From Thermoguttaceae bacterium (GTDB lineage: Bacteria > Planctomycetota > Planctomycetia > Pirellulales > Thermoguttaceae), in the NCBI GenBank assembly GCA_017408405.1, contig JAFQUP010000048.1:1-64000 (forward strand): a stretch of DNA of 64,000 bases. Reading direction: 5' to 3'. Position 1 is the stretch's first letter; each line of letters begins with the position of its first letter. Position numbers and translations under genes: made by a program. This document shows positions 45,373 to 55,110 of this stretch, piece by piece. Under the pieces are notes generated by a model. That model was not told where the DNA came from and searched no databases. It was given only the letters and a program-made list of their open reading frames with translations.

Positions 45373-45682
45373 TGGAAAAAATGGGAAGAAATTCTTTATT
45401 CCTGTTTTCAGTCGTTTGTCCGTTGGGGATTTTGGCCTTGCGCTCATTTCAATTCCCGCCTGTTTCATTTGCAGTTAAGTGAAAAGAGGCCCAAAAACAG
45501 TCAATTCTCAACGTCTCCTTCATGATTCGCGGCAAATGTTCGCTTCATCAATCCCAAAATTTCATGTTCAACCCAAAAATCATTACGCCGAATCAAAATC
45601 ATGAATAAAAAATTCCTCCAACCCTGTCGATTTTGATTCCCCTTCCCATCAACTTTCATTCTTTAATTTGAAAGGGATTTCC

Positions 45683-48139
45683 ATGAATTTTTTCCCCCGC
45701 CAATTCAAGGTTAATTTCATCACGAGCGCTCAATACCCGCTCTCCTTTCTCATTCCCGTTTTCATTTCCGTTTTTTATCTTTTTCTTTTTCCGGCTTTTC
45801 ATCTGAAGGCGGAAAACGCCGAAACCGAATCACAGAAAAAAGAGCGTCTTGAGACTCAAAAAAAACTCGACCGTGAACTTTGGACGGAACGATCCGCGGG
45901 GGAAAATCTTGCCGCTGGAAAAAAAGTCCTGCTCGTTCCCGCTCCGGATTATCGTTTGACGGTAGTCGGGAATACGGATTCAATCGACCTCACGGACGGA
46001 CTCCTCACGACGGCTCACTACGATCGGCTCTGGTTTGATTCGAAATGTGTCGGCTGGTATTTCGCGGATGGGCTGGAACGTTTTCTCCTGATAGATCTTG
46101 AAACTTCCCAGCCAATTGAGAAAGCGGTCATCCGATGCCTGGGTGGAACCAGCCACAATTTTCGCTATCCGAAAAAATTTGAAGTCTGGGTCTCTAACGA
46201 CGGAAAAGACTTTTTCCAAACTTCAGCCATGGAAAAACTCATGCCGTGCGAAGCCGCGCAAGCGGATTGGGAACGTTTTTACTTTCTTGAGGAAAACGCC
46301 GAAAAATACGAAACGCGCGCCTACCCTTTCCAGCTCGCAGTCAACGCGGAAGCGCGGTATGTTCTCCTGAAAATCACCGGGGCCACGGCAAGCGTCTTTT
46401 CCGATGAACTGGTCCTGGTTAAGGCCAAAACGAAACAAAATCCCCGATTCAATACCGCGTTCAGTACTCCGCCGCGTCAATTTCCGCTTGATGGAGTCAT
46501 TCTTTCAACCCGTTGGCATGAATTGGGAATCGTGGCTGGCATGGAAATTCCACAGCACTTTCAAATGACGGATCTTCGAGATTCTTCCGGCTCAAATACT
46601 GAAAACGTTGAAATGGTCATTGAGGTTCCTCAGGGAATCCGCGTTACCGCTGGAAATCCTGACCAAATCCCGCCCCAGTGGAACGTTGCCGGTACGCCAA
46701 TTCAAACTGACCGGAGGATACCGTATCTGCGATTCGTTTATCCGGTGGAAAAGCGAGCGAATGGATTCCTGCTCCCAAAACTTTACTTTAGTCTGGAAAA
46801 ACGGGTAGCTGCTCAAAAAATTTTCCCGTCTGTCATTCTTTACGCACGCTGCGGCGGAAAAGAGCAATTCAAAACGGAACTTCCAATCCGTGTTGAAACT
46901 CTTCCCGAAATTAAACCGTTTCAAAAACTTCACGTCAGTCTCGCCTGGATGGGTGAAAAGGAACAAAAAGAATGGCCGAATTTCTTTGAGAATTTCCGTA
47001 AACTGGGTTTCAACGCCGTCTCCTCTTTTCCTCGTTACTGGGCAAAGGAAAATGAAAAAAACGCTGCCAATGAAGCCTTTCTGGAAAACGCGCGAAATGC
47101 CGGTTTCAACGTCGTCATGAACGAATCTCCTCTTCACGTGATGATGAACGGTAAAGCGGATGGAAATGAAATATTCTGTCAGGACCCTGCCAAGCCAGGA
47201 AAAAACCTTTGCCCTACTTACCGTGGAGAAGCGTATCAGCAGGAAATGGACCGTGTCGCGGAATGTGTTCGCCGTACCCGCCCGGACTTTCTCTTTTTTG
47301 ATATTGAATGCTGGCATAATGCCTCGCAAAGTGCCCGAAACTGCCAACGCTGCCAAAAAATATTCGAGGAAGCGCGAAAAGAAAATCCAGACCTGACACT
47401 TGAGGAATTTCTCTTTGCTCAGGGACGGGAAATCACGGCTGACCTCTTCCGCGCTGCCGTTTGCGGCTCGGAAAAAGCTGGAATCCCTCTTCCTGTCGTC
47501 GGTTCGTACGCGCGGCAGCCTGCCAGGCCTCACTACGCGATCGAACGTTTTGAAGACACTTACCCAAATTCAATTCATCTCGCGATGCCCTCGCTTTATG
47601 TTGCCGGACGAGAAAAAGATGTCCATAAAAATATCCGGGAAAACCACATTCTCCTCCAAAATCGCCAGATTATTCCATGGCTTTCCGCTGGATGTTACGG
47701 TGAGTTTGACCCGGAAATGATGGAATTCATGGTCCTTGAGTCGTTTTTAAATGGAGCGCGCGGCATCACCTACTACTGTTTCGCGGATTTTGACACTCCG
47801 CTTGATTTTTTCTTTCACGCTAAAGCATTGGCGCAAATTCGCCCGTACGAAAACCTTTTGGCGAATGGGAAACTCATTGAAATTTCCGGTTCCAACCCGA
47901 ACATTCTCTACTCCGCGTTCGGAAATTCCTCCGAGTTCCTCCTGCTGGCGGGTAATCCGGACGGAGCACTGCCGGAAGTTTCGATTAAGCTGCCTCAATC
48001 GCACCTTTCGTACCAGATAAAAGATTTGCGAAATGGAGAGCCTGCGCGTTCGCTTAAGCCGCAGGCGTCTCTGGAATGTGAAGTTCCCAAAGGGCAAATC
48101 CGCCTTTTCCACGTTAAAGCTGAAAAAAAGGAACCGTGA
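45683..48139 (+). CDS. Secreted protein with discoidin-like and TIM-barrel-like domains
   Basis: 818 residues from ATG 45683 (AAGGG six bases upstream). Signal peptide (FLIPVFISVFYLFLFPAFHL), then a discoidin/F5-8C-like sandwich (about 60-250: TDGLLTTAHYDRLWFDSKC, FEVWVSNDGKDFFQT), a linker sandwich, and a barrel-like domain (FRKLGFNAVSSFPRYW, RPDFLFFDIECWHNASQSA, MVLESFLNGARGITYYCF). Asp-Ile-Glu in the FFDIECW strand is a candidate catalytic site. The fold suggests a glycosidase with a sugar-binding module, but I do not recognise the family. Next to the GH50-like gene (99 bp gap), perhaps co-transcribed. Confidence 0.75.
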   Translation: MNFFPRQFKVNFITSAQYPLSFLIPVFISVFYLFLFPAFHLKAENAETESQKKERLETQKKLDRELWTERSAGENLAAGKKVLLVPAPDYRLTVVGNTDSIDLTDGLLTTAHYDRLWFDSKCVGWYFADGLERFLLIDLETSQPIEKAVIRCLGGTSHNFRYPKKFEVWVSNDGKDFFQTSAMEKLMPCEAAQADWERFYFLEENAEKYETRAYPFQLAVNAEARYVLLKITGATASVFSDELVLVKAKTKQNPRFNTAFSTPPRQFPLDGVILSTRWHELGIVAGMEIPQHFQMTDLRDSSGSNTENVEMVIEVPQGIRVTAGNPDQIPPQWNVAGTPIQTDRRIPYLRFVYPVEKRANGFLLPKLYFSLEKRVAAQKIFPSVILYARCGGKEQFKTELPIRVETLPEIKPFQKLHVSLAWMGEKEQKEWPNFFENFRKLGFNAVSSFPRYWAKENEKNAANEAFLENARNAGFNVVMNESPLHVMMNGKADGNEIFCQDPAKPGKNLCPTYRGEAYQQEMDRVAECVRRTRPDFLFFDIECWHNASQSARNCQRCQKIFEEARKENPDLTLEEFLFAQGREITADLFRAAVCGSEKAGIPLPVVGSYARQPARPHYAIERFEDTYPNSIHLAMPSLYVAGREKDVHKNIRENHILLQNRQIIPWLSAGCYGEFDPEMMEFMVLESFLNGARGITYYCFADFDTPLDFFFHAKALAQIRPYENLLANGKLIEISGSNPNILYSAFGNSSEFLLLAGNPDGALPEVSIKLPQSHLSYQIKDLRNGEPARSLKPQASLECEVPKGQIRLFHVKAEKKEP

Positions 48140-48238
48140 CGGAAAACCGAAACGAATCTGCCGCGCCAATCCTTTACCTTTTCAGTATTCGAGTAATTAA
48201 CCAACCCATCCTGCCTTTTTCATTCAGAAAGGATTTTT

Positions 48239-50386
48239 ATGCGAAACCACATTTTCATCCCCGCGGCCGCGGCTCTCCTGATTTCAGGTTTTTCACCGTT
48301 TGGCTGCGAAACCGCGTCCATCTCCGCTGCCGCACCGGAAAACTTTACCAAAAATGAAATTCAGAAAAATGAAGTGACGATCTTCTCACCTGCCTCGAAT
48401 ACTGCTTTCCATCTGAACGCCGCTGAATTAACCAAAGCTCCGGATCTCTCTTACTTTGAGTTCGATGCCCATGGAAAAAACTACCAGTGGCCCGGACCGG
48501 TTTGGACAGGAAACTGGAATCTTGAAGGCTGCTCAAAAATCCTGATTGAGATGGAAAATCTCAGTACTAAAGAAATTTCTTTCTGCGTTCGAATTGATGA
48601 CCCGGCCGCGAAACAGAATAATGCCAACTGGTTTACCCAGAATATTAAAGTTCCTGCCCAAACTCGCGGGGTTTTTTCAGTTGAACTCCCGGCCTCTTTC
48701 CCGAAACAGCTTCAGGGAAAAATCGTCGGCATGCGCGGGCTGCCTGGCGGTTCACGTTTGGGGGCCGCTTCACTTGACTGGAGGAACGTTGTCTCATTCT
48801 TCATTTTTGTCGGCGAGCAGAATCGCGGGACAAAATTCCGAGTCTATTCAATCAAAGCCATTAAAGGTGAAAAGCAGACTCCGACCGCGGAATGGATGAA
48901 AATGGCTCCGGAGGAATTCTTCCCAATGATTGACCGTTACGGGCAGTTCAAGTACGAAGACTGGCCCGGCAAGATTCACTCGGATGCTGAGTTCGCGGAG
49001 CGGATTAAGGCTGAAAAAGCCGACATCGCGGCAAATCCGCGCCCTGGAAACTGGGATAAATACGGCGGCTGGAGCGACGGGCCGAAACTTAAGGCGACCG
49101 GACGTTTCCGCGTCGAAAAGGTTGGCGGGAACTGGTGGCTCGTCACTCCTGAAGGCCATCTTTTCTGGTCGCACGGGACGGACTGCGTCGGAATGTCGAA
49201 CGGAAACGGACCAATCTCCGAACGCGAGCATTACTTTGAGGACCTGCCGAAAGACTCGCCTTTTTACGGAAAAGGCTGGACGCATATCGGATTTTACGGA
49301 GGAAAGGGGGAATTTCGCACGTTCAATTGGACGAAAGCGAATCTCGAACGCAAATACGGTCCTGATTTCGCGGCGCGGCACAGTGAATCAGCCCACGAAC
49401 GGCTCGCGAGCTGGGGAATGAACACGATTGGAAACTGGTCGAGCGGCGAGATCTTCAAGATGCAGAAAACGCCGTACGTCGTGACGCTTTCCGCCGGCGG
49501 ACGCGCGATCGAAGGCTCCGAAGGATACTGGGGCAAGTTCCCGGATCCCTTTACCGATGAATTCCGCGTGTCGATCCGAAACTCCGTGAAATGGAATCAG
49601 GAAGCGCTCAACAGTCCCTACTGCGTCGGCGCGTTCGTGAATAACGAACTTTCCTGGGGCGGTCAGTATTCACTGGCACGTGCGGCTCTCGCCTCGCCCG
49701 CGGACCAGCCGGCCAAAATCGAGTTCGTGAACTTCCTTCAGAAAAAGTATGGTACCGTCGAAAAACTCAATCAGGCGTGGAAAACCGCGTACGCGGACTG
49801 GAACGCGATCCTGAACTCCGCCGTGGTTCCGAAAGATCCCGCTCTCAATCCGGATCTGGACGCTTTCTATTCCGTCATCGCGGAGAAATACTTCGCGGTG
49901 ATCCACGAGGAACTCCGTGCCGGCGCGCCGGAAACGCTCGATCTGGGCTGCCGTTTCGCGTGGACCTGCGACTCGGCCGCCTACGCCATGGCGAAATACG
50001 TTGATGTCATGAGCTATAATCGGTACGAAGAACATCTGGAAAACTTCAAACTGCCCCAGGGAATCGACATGCCGGTCATCATCGGCGAATTCCACTTCGG
50101 TGCTCTTGACCGCGGCGTCTTCCATACCGGCTTGCGCGGCGCGAAAGACCAGAACGAACGCGCGGAAAAGTACTATGGGTACGTTCGTTCCGCGCTCGAA
50201 AATCCCGCGATCGTCGGTACGCACTGGTTCCAGTACGGCGCGCAGCCGACCACTGGCCGGTTTGACGGTGAGAACTACCAAATCGGCCTGGTCGATATTG
50301 GCGACACGCCGTATCCTGAAATAATCGCCAAAGTTCGGGAAATTGGCCGTACGATGTACCAGATTCGCGCGAACAGCAAAAAATAA
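48239..50386 (+). CDS. Secreted GH50-like (beta-agarase type) glycoside hydrolase
   Basis: 715 residues. Signal peptide with a Cys (LLISGFSPFGCE) that could be lipidated; N-terminal beta-sandwich (about 40-220); then the barrel. The stretch VGGNWWLVTPEGHLFWSHG is typical of GH50 and related beta-agarases. Acid/base Glu is in FVNNELSWGG (about 470) and nucleophile Glu in VIIGEFHFGA (about 617). Agarose or a related galactan is the family's usual substrate, but distant members differ. Codon use becomes more GC-rich in the second half of the gene. AGAAAGGA precedes the ATG. Confidence 0.82.
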   Translation: MRNHIFIPAAAALLISGFSPFGCETASISAAAPENFTKNEIQKNEVTIFSPASNTAFHLNAAELTKAPDLSYFEFDAHGKNYQWPGPVWTGNWNLEGCSKILIEMENLSTKEISFCVRIDDPAAKQNNANWFTQNIKVPAQTRGVFSVELPASFPKQLQGKIVGMRGLPGGSRLGAASLDWRNVVSFFIFVGEQNRGTKFRVYSIKAIKGEKQTPTAEWMKMAPEEFFPMIDRYGQFKYEDWPGKIHSDAEFAERIKAEKADIAANPRPGNWDKYGGWSDGPKLKATGRFRVEKVGGNWWLVTPEGHLFWSHGTDCVGMSNGNGPISEREHYFEDLPKDSPFYGKGWTHIGFYGGKGEFRTFNWTKANLERKYGPDFAARHSESAHERLASWGMNTIGNWSSGEIFKMQKTPYVVTLSAGGRAIEGSEGYWGKFPDPFTDEFRVSIRNSVKWNQEALNSPYCVGAFVNNELSWGGQYSLARAALASPADQPAKIEFVNFLQKKYGTVEKLNQAWKTAYADWNAILNSAVVPKDPALNPDLDAFYSVIAEKYFAVIHEELRAGAPETLDLGCRFAWTCDSAAYAMAKYVDVMSYNRYEEHLENFKLPQGIDMPVIIGEFHFGALDRGVFHTGLRGAKDQNERAEKYYGYVRSALENPAIVGTHWFQYGAQPTTGRFDGENYQIGLVDIGDTPYPEIIAKVREIGRTMYQIRANSKK

Positions 50387-50397
50387 TTCCCGAAAAA

Positions 50398-50453
50398 CTC
50401 GAAAATCTCGGGTAAACGCGGTGAACGAGGACTGCGGCTCCGAGATTTTCGAG
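50398..50453 (+). terminator. Long inverted repeat after the GH50-like gene
   Basis: CTCGAAAATCTCGG (50398-50411) and CCGAGATTTTCGAG (50440-50453) form a perfect 14-bp stem, 12 bp past the stop. No U-tract follows. CGAGGACTGCG is also directly repeated here (loop and after the right arm), so this may be a small repeat rather than a plain terminator. Confidence 0.5.
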
Positions 50454-50822
50454 GACTGCGCCGCGTGCTGATTCATCGGTACCGTGGTTTTTGAAAATGA
50501 CGCGAATGCGGGACCGCGCGGCGTGTTCGTGCCGATGATCTCCGGACGGATGACGGAGGTTTCAGCTGGAGCTGCCTCGTCGTCCGATATTGGAGTCCGC
50601 GCGAATATGGAGGCGAGAAAAATCAAAACGGGGAAGAGAATCTAATGTTTTTCATGAGAAACCCCTTCGCGGAAGGGCAGGGGGGAAGTCTTTTCCGTAT
50701 GGAATTTACTTTGAGTTTCTGCTTCACGCGGGAGAATGGGAAGACGCGGCGTTTCCATTTTCTCCCGCGCGCGAAGAACTCCGGCGGAAACCGGTTCAAA
50801 AGTGTTCAAACTGTTTCGCTTT
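50454..50822. other. Intergenic region with an unsupported open frame
   Basis: 370 bp between convergent genes. A plus-strand frame from about 50472 to 50645 is open but has no ribosome binding site and no recognisable product; the other strand is also open here. I make no gene call. Confidence 0.4.
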
Positions 50823-51689
50823 CTATTTTTCGCTCTGGATTTTTCTGTAGATTTCCAGCGCGGCGTCCGGCCGGTCGGTCGTAATGCTGTCGACGCCCAT
50901 TCGGTAAAGGGCTTCCATTCGGGCCGGGTCGTTGACGGTCCAGACCATAATGTAGATTCCGCGGGCCTTCAGTTCCTTCGCGATCTCCGGCGTGACGCGG
51001 GAGTGGTGGATGTCCACGACGTTCGTGAGGTTCTGCGTCAGGAGATTTTCGAGATAGTTCGGCAGGTCGGCGTCCGTCACGTTTTCCGCTTTTCCGAGAA
51101 GGACCGCCGTGCTGATTTCAGGGTGGCGTTCCCGAACAAAACGGGAGGCGGAGATGAAAATGCACGCTTTTTCCAGACCGCGTTCCTCAACGGCTTTCAC
51201 GACCGGGTCGGGCGGGCATGTCTTCAGCTCGAAGACGGGAAGGCAGTCCGTGCCCTTGAGCGCGTCGAGGTACTCGTCGAGCGTCGTGATTTTCGTGCCG
51301 CGGAACTGCTCGCCTTTCCAGAGTCCGACGTCGAAGGTGCGCAGCGTTTCAAAATCGTAGTCGGCGATCCTGCCGAAAACCGGTTCGCCTGCCGCGTCGC
51401 GCACTTTTCGGTTGGTGCGTCCGTCGTGGAAGAGAACGACCTTGCCGTCTTTCGTGACCATCAGGTCGCACTCGCAGCCGTGCGCGCCTGTCTTCGCGCA
51501 TTCGGCACTGGAAAGCGCGGTGTTTTCCGGGAAATCATACGAAAAACCGCGATGTCCGACGACCGGCGCGAGGAGCGGTTTCGGCATCTCGGAGGGCTTT
51601 TGGAGTGTTTCCTGCGCGGAGGCCGGAAGACCCGGCATCAGGGAACCAAAAAAAACGAGAACGGCAAGCAAAAAAATACGCTGAGTCAT
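50823..51689 (-). CDS. Secreted glycerophosphodiester phosphodiesterase
   Basis: 288 residues from ATG 51689 with CAGGAG six bases upstream; the frame is open further upstream but without a site. Signal peptide (FLLAVLVFFGSLMPGLPASA). The GDPD barrel shows VGHRGFSYDFPENT, CECDLMVTKDGKVVLFHD, VFELKT and the C-terminal VWTVND/GVDSITTDRPD. It hydrolyses glycerophosphodiesters to glycerol-3-phosphate and an alcohol in the periplasm, using a divalent metal. Lies downstream of the malic enzyme gene but separated from it by a long inverted repeat. Confidence 0.93.
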   Translation of the reverse strand: MTQRIFLLAVLVFFGSLMPGLPASAQETLQKPSEMPKPLLAPVVGHRGFSYDFPENTALSSAECAKTGAHGCECDLMVTKDGKVVLFHDGRTNRKVRDAAGEPVFGRIADYDFETLRTFDVGLWKGEQFRGTKITTLDEYLDALKGTDCLPVFELKTCPPDPVVKAVEERGLEKACIFISASRFVRERHPEISTAVLLGKAENVTDADLPNYLENLLTQNLTNVVDIHHSRVTPEIAKELKARGIYIMVWTVNDPARMEALYRMGVDSITTDRPDAALEIYRKIQSEK

Positions 51690-51776
51690 TTTTTTCTCCT
51701 GAGGAATGGAAAGGAAATTGCTGAAAGGATGGAACGGCAAAAAGGGCCGATTTAACGCGAAATCGCGTCCAAATGG

Positions 51777-51840
51777 CCAACACGATGATACGGTATCCCA
51801 GAAATTTTCACAAATTGGAAATTTCGCGTCATCGTGTTGG
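51777..51840 (-). terminator. Inverted repeat between malic enzyme and glycerophosphodiesterase genes
   Basis: CCAACACGATGA (51777-51788) and TCATCGTGTTGG (51829-51840) are perfectly complementary over 12 bp with a 40-nt loop. It could end the malic enzyme transcript or be part of the leader of the next gene. No clear U-tract. Confidence 0.4.
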
Positions 51841-51884
51841 GAAATTCGGTTTTTCGAGATTGCCAAATTGAACTCGCTCAGAAC

Positions 51885-53228
51885 CTATTGTTGATTGGAG
51901 CGGCGAATCCTGGCCGTAACTTCAGATTCATACGCGTCTAAATCATCAATGGCGATTTTGGCGACGCCAGTCTTCATCGCCGCTTCGGCCACATAGCGGG
52001 CAACACGCGGAACGACTCGGAAATCAAACGGTTTGGGAATCACGTAATCGCTTGAAAGCGGCATCTCCGGATCAAAAATTCCAGCCGCGTAATCAGCGGG
52101 ATAGGCGACTCTCAAATACTCTTTCAGGTCTTCAGGAACTTTCTCGCAGGCCACTTCCGCGATAGCGCGGCTGGCGGCCAACTGCATTTCCTCATTAATG
52201 TCCGTCGCGCGAACGTCAAGCGCTCCTCGGAAAATTCCGGGAAATCCAAGCACATTATTGATCTGATTCGGGAAATCGCTTCTTCCCGTTCCGACGACAG
52301 CCGCACCCGCGTCGCGGGCGAGTGCCGGATCAATCTCCGGTACCGGGTTGGCCATGGCGAAAATAATCGCTCCTGGTGCCATGGACTTGACCATTTCAGG
52401 CGTCACGCAGCCTCCAACGCTCAATCCGAGAAAAACGTCCGCTCCAATCAGCGCCTCCGCCAGCGAAGTCACTTCCGTATCCGCGGCAAAACGCGCTTTT
52501 TCCGCGTTCAGGTCCGTTCGTTTTGTGCTGATGACTCCCTTGCTGTCAAACATCAGGAAATTTTTGCGGTCAGCTCCTGCCGTGACGTAAAGTTCACTGC
52601 ATGAGATTCCGGCAGCTCCCGCGCCGTTCACCACAAAACGGCATTTGGCGATGTCCTTGCCCACCATTTTCAGGGCGTTAATGATCGCCGCCAGGGAAAT
52701 GATGGCCGTCCCGTGCTGGTCGTCGTGAAAAACCGGGATATTCATCCGCTTTTTAAGGGTCTGTTCCACTTCAAAACAGGCGGGTGAACCAATGTCCTCA
52801 AGATTGATGCCGCCAAATGAAGGCTCAAGGCGTTCCACCGTTTCAATCACTTTCGCGGCGTCGGTCCGCCCTTTTTCATTGAATACCTTTCCAATGCAGA
52901 GGGCCATTGCGTCAATATCCGCGAAACGCTTGAAGAGAACCGCTTTTCCTTCCATTACCGGCATTCCCGCTTCCGGACCAATGTTCCCAAGGCCCAGAAC
53001 GGCCGTTCCATCCGAAACGACCGCCACGGTATTGCTGCGCGCGGTATACTTCCAGACGTTCTCCTCGTCTTCTTTGATTTCGAGGCAGGGGACCGCTACG
53101 CCCGGAGTATACGCGAGCGAAAGCTCATCCGCCGTCAGGCACGGTTTCGTCGTGCGCACGGCAATTTTTCCCGGAACGGGTTCCGCGTGATACTGAAGCG
53201 CGGCGGCTTTAAGTTCTTCTTTATTCAC
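51885..53228 (-). CDS. Malic enzyme (NAD(P)-dependent, short form)
   Basis: Oxidative decarboxylation of malate to pyruvate. 447 residues, so it lacks the phosphotransacetylase domain of long MaeB proteins. Motifs: [41 protein letters not shown], the nucleotide-binding [11 protein letters not shown], and [10 protein letters not shown]. The GTG start has AAGGAG seven bases upstream. Cofactor choice cannot be read safely. Cytoplasmic. Confidence 0.95.
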   Translation of the reverse strand: MNKEELKAAALQYHAEPVPGKIAVRTTKPCLTADELSLAYTPGVAVPCLEIKEDEENVWKYTARSNTVAVVSDGTAVLGLGNIGPEAGMPVMEGKAVLFKRFADIDAMALCIGKVFNEKGRTDAAKVIETVERLEPSFGGINLEDIGSPACFEVEQTLKKRMNIPVFHDDQHGTAIISLAAIINALKMVGKDIAKCRFVVNGAGAAGISCSELYVTAGADRKNFLMFDSKGVISTKRTDLNAEKARFAADTEVTSLAEALIGADVFLGLSVGGCVTPEMVKSMAPGAIIFAMANPVPEIDPALARDAGAAVVGTGRSDFPNQINNVLGFPGIFRGALDVRATDINEEMQLAASRAIAEVACEKVPEDLKEYLRVAYPADYAAGIFDPEMPLSSDYVIPKPFDFRVVPRVARYVAEAAMKTGVAKIAIDDLDAYESEVTARIRRSNQQ

Positions 53229-53317
53229 GATTTTCTCCTTGATTGAAATGTGTTCCGGCTGAAATTCGCGAAGTCACCCAACCTCCCGAAAGCCTGCCTG
53301 ATCCGGATTCAAAACCC

Positions 53318-53347
53318 TGAATTCTCAAGAATTCACGCTTAAGCGTT
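53318..53347 (-). terminator. Two adjacent perfect palindromes after ispG
   Basis: TGAATTC/GAATTCA (53318-53324 and 53329-53335, loop TCAA) is directly followed by the 12-bp palindrome ACGCTTAAGCGT (53335-53346). Located in the 239-bp gap between ispG and the malic enzyme gene; likely a terminator for ispG, or an operator for the downstream gene. Confidence 0.4.
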
Positions 53348-53467
53348 CTTTCTTGAAAAAACAGACGACTCACTCATCCCGTTCACTCCTTTTGGGGCTT
53401 CTCGCGGAATGAGACCGGACAGTATCTTTACCCCTCAGCCAGGAACCAATTTAAACACTTAAATTCG

Positions 53468-54631
53468 TTAAAGGGATTTTTCATCAATACGCGCGATGAG
53501 AAGATCCAGCTGTTCCTTGAGTTTATCCAGAATCTCTCCATACGGAAAACTTCCCAGCAAAACGCCGCGGCATTTCAGGTTCACGCATTCCGGGCCGCAC
53601 CAAAGTCCAAGATCCGCGTGATCCGTCTCGCCAGGTCCGTTTACGCGGCATCCCATCACGGCAATGGTCAAAGGATACTCGCGCGCGTATCCGGTCATTT
53701 CATGAACCTGGGCCGCCAGCTCAACAAAACGGCCGTTTTGAACCCGTGAACAGCTGGGGCAGCTGATGATATTCAGTCCTTCGTGCTTCCATCCTTCAGT
53801 TACCGTCCGCCTTCCTTCCGCGACATCACGGAGCAGAGCTTGGCCTGCCTCAACTTCTTCCTTTTTCCGGTCGTTGGAAACCGTCAATGAAATGCGCAGC
53901 GTATCGCCAATTCCTTCGAAAAGAAGAGGCTCAAGGGCCGCTCTGCTTTTCGCGATGCCAATCGGCGGCACTCCGGCTTCCGTTACTCCGAGATGAAGCG
54001 GAATTTCAGGATAAATTTTCGCGAATTGACGATTGATTTCAAGAACATTGGCTGGATCCGAATCCTTTAAGGAAACGCAAAAACGATCGAAATCCAGCTC
54101 GCGCATCCACGAGACATGATCGAGAGCGCTTGCGAAAATGGGGTTTTCCTCCGCTTTTTTGGACGGATCGATCGACCCGCAATTAATGCCGATTCTCAAC
54201 GCGAGATCATGTTTTCGGGCGACGGAGACCAGCCATCGGACCTTCTCCCGCCAGGGCGTTTCTCGTTCCGCGTGATGAAGATGTCCCGGATTATAGCGGA
54301 TTTTCGCGACGAACGGAGCGATCCGTTCCGCGATGCGGTAGTTTTCCTGAAGATCCACGGAAATGTTAATCTTTTCACGCAGTTTTGGCTCCAATTCCCG
54401 AATTTTTCCGGAGAGACACTCGAGCGCGGCCGCGTCATTCTCCGAATCGCACGCGACACGCACGATCGCCGCTCCAGCTTCCGTCAACTGAACAATCTGC
54501 GCGAATGTCGCTTCAACATCCTGCGTTTTCGTCGCGCACATGGTCTGAACCGCTACCGGATGCCCGCCGCCGATGAATATTGAACCGATTCGAACTTCAC
54601 GCGTCGGATTTCTCTTAATGGAACTGCTCAT
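53468..54631 (-). CDS. ispG: 4-hydroxy-3-methylbut-2-enyl diphosphate synthase
   Basis: Converts MEcPP to HMBPP in the MEP isoprenoid pathway, using a [4Fe-4S] cluster. 387 residues, the bacterial short form without the plant-type insert. Cluster ligands are Cys291 and Cys294 (SCPSCSR) and Cys328 ([10 protein letters not shown]), with Glu335. The barrel has [29 protein letters not shown] and RIGINCGS. Monocistronic by spacing. Cytoplasmic. Confidence 0.96.
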   Translation of the reverse strand: MSSSIKRNPTREVRIGSIFIGGGHPVAVQTMCATKTQDVEATFAQIVQLTEAGAAIVRVACDSENDAAALECLSGKIRELEPKLREKINISVDLQENYRIAERIAPFVAKIRYNPGHLHHAERETPWREKVRWLVSVARKHDLALRIGINCGSIDPSKKAEENPIFASALDHVSWMRELDFDRFCVSLKDSDPANVLEINRQFAKIYPEIPLHLGVTEAGVPPIGIAKSRAALEPLLFEGIGDTLRISLTVSNDRKKEEVEAGQALLRDVAEGRRTVTEGWKHEGLNIISCPSCSRVQNGRFVELAAQVHEMTGYAREYPLTIAVMGCRVNGPGETDHADLGLWCGPECVNLKCRGVLLGSFPYGEILDKLKEQLDLLIARIDEKSL

Positions 54632-54838
54632 AAAATTCAGGAAATAAATTTCTGTAAAAGCTCAACAAATGGGTAAGTTTTGACGATAAACTTAACAGGG
54701 AAATTTATCGCGGATTGATATTTGCTTTTATTTTACCCTAATATGAAAAGAAATCAAGGGTCGGTCCCTGTTTCAGGGGCGTTTCCGGTTGATTTTTTTG
54801 GAAATTTTTATCGATTAGTCACAGAAAGGAAGTTTTTT

Positions 54839-55057
54839 GTGAGTCAGGAAGTAAATGTCCTTGCGTTGACCAAAGGTTCTGAGCGTTACGTTTTTTTATT
54901 TAATGAAAGAAATCGTGAGGAGCTTTTTCGCCAGTTCGCGAAACACGCGTGCGATCAGGAACTTAGTTTTACGTGGTATGACGCCGCCGTTTTGAGCCGC
55001 AAAGTTCGTCAGGATGACTCCTCCAAATCCGTCAACCTCAATTCCATTGATTTTTAA
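54839..55057 (+). CDS. Small planctomycete-type conserved protein (72 aa)
   Basis: I choose GTG 54839 (MSQEVNVLALTKGSERYVFL) because AAAGGAAG lies just upstream; the frame is open to 54722, but that extension looks like leader. The product is 72 residues: a short beta-strand region, a helix (NRNREELFRQFAKHACD) and the motif LSFTWYDAAVLSRKVR. I recall near-identical small proteins in many Planctomycetes, always uncharacterised. No membrane segment or signal. Probably cytoplasmic; function unknown. Confidence 0.8.
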   Translation: MSQEVNVLALTKGSERYVFLFNERNREELFRQFAKHACDQELSFTWYDAAVLSRKVRQDDSSKSVNLNSIDF

Positions 55058-55110
55058 GTGTCGTGAGCGGAAAATATTTCATTTTCTGACATTTATTTTA
55101 TTCGCTGTTT

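Noticed and set aside
49670-50626. Minus-strand open frame of 318 codons overlapping the GH50-like gene
   Set aside because: Antisense of the GC-richer half of that gene; no recognisable motif and no upstream site.
50472-50645. Plus-strand frame between GH50-like and glycerophosphodiesterase genes
   Set aside because: Open for about 58 codons but lacks a start with a ribosome binding site; the reverse strand is also open, so composition alone may explain it.
54722-54838. Longer N-terminus for the 72-residue protein
   Set aside because: The GTG at 54839 has a good site and matches the conserved length as I know it; upstream residues look like leader.
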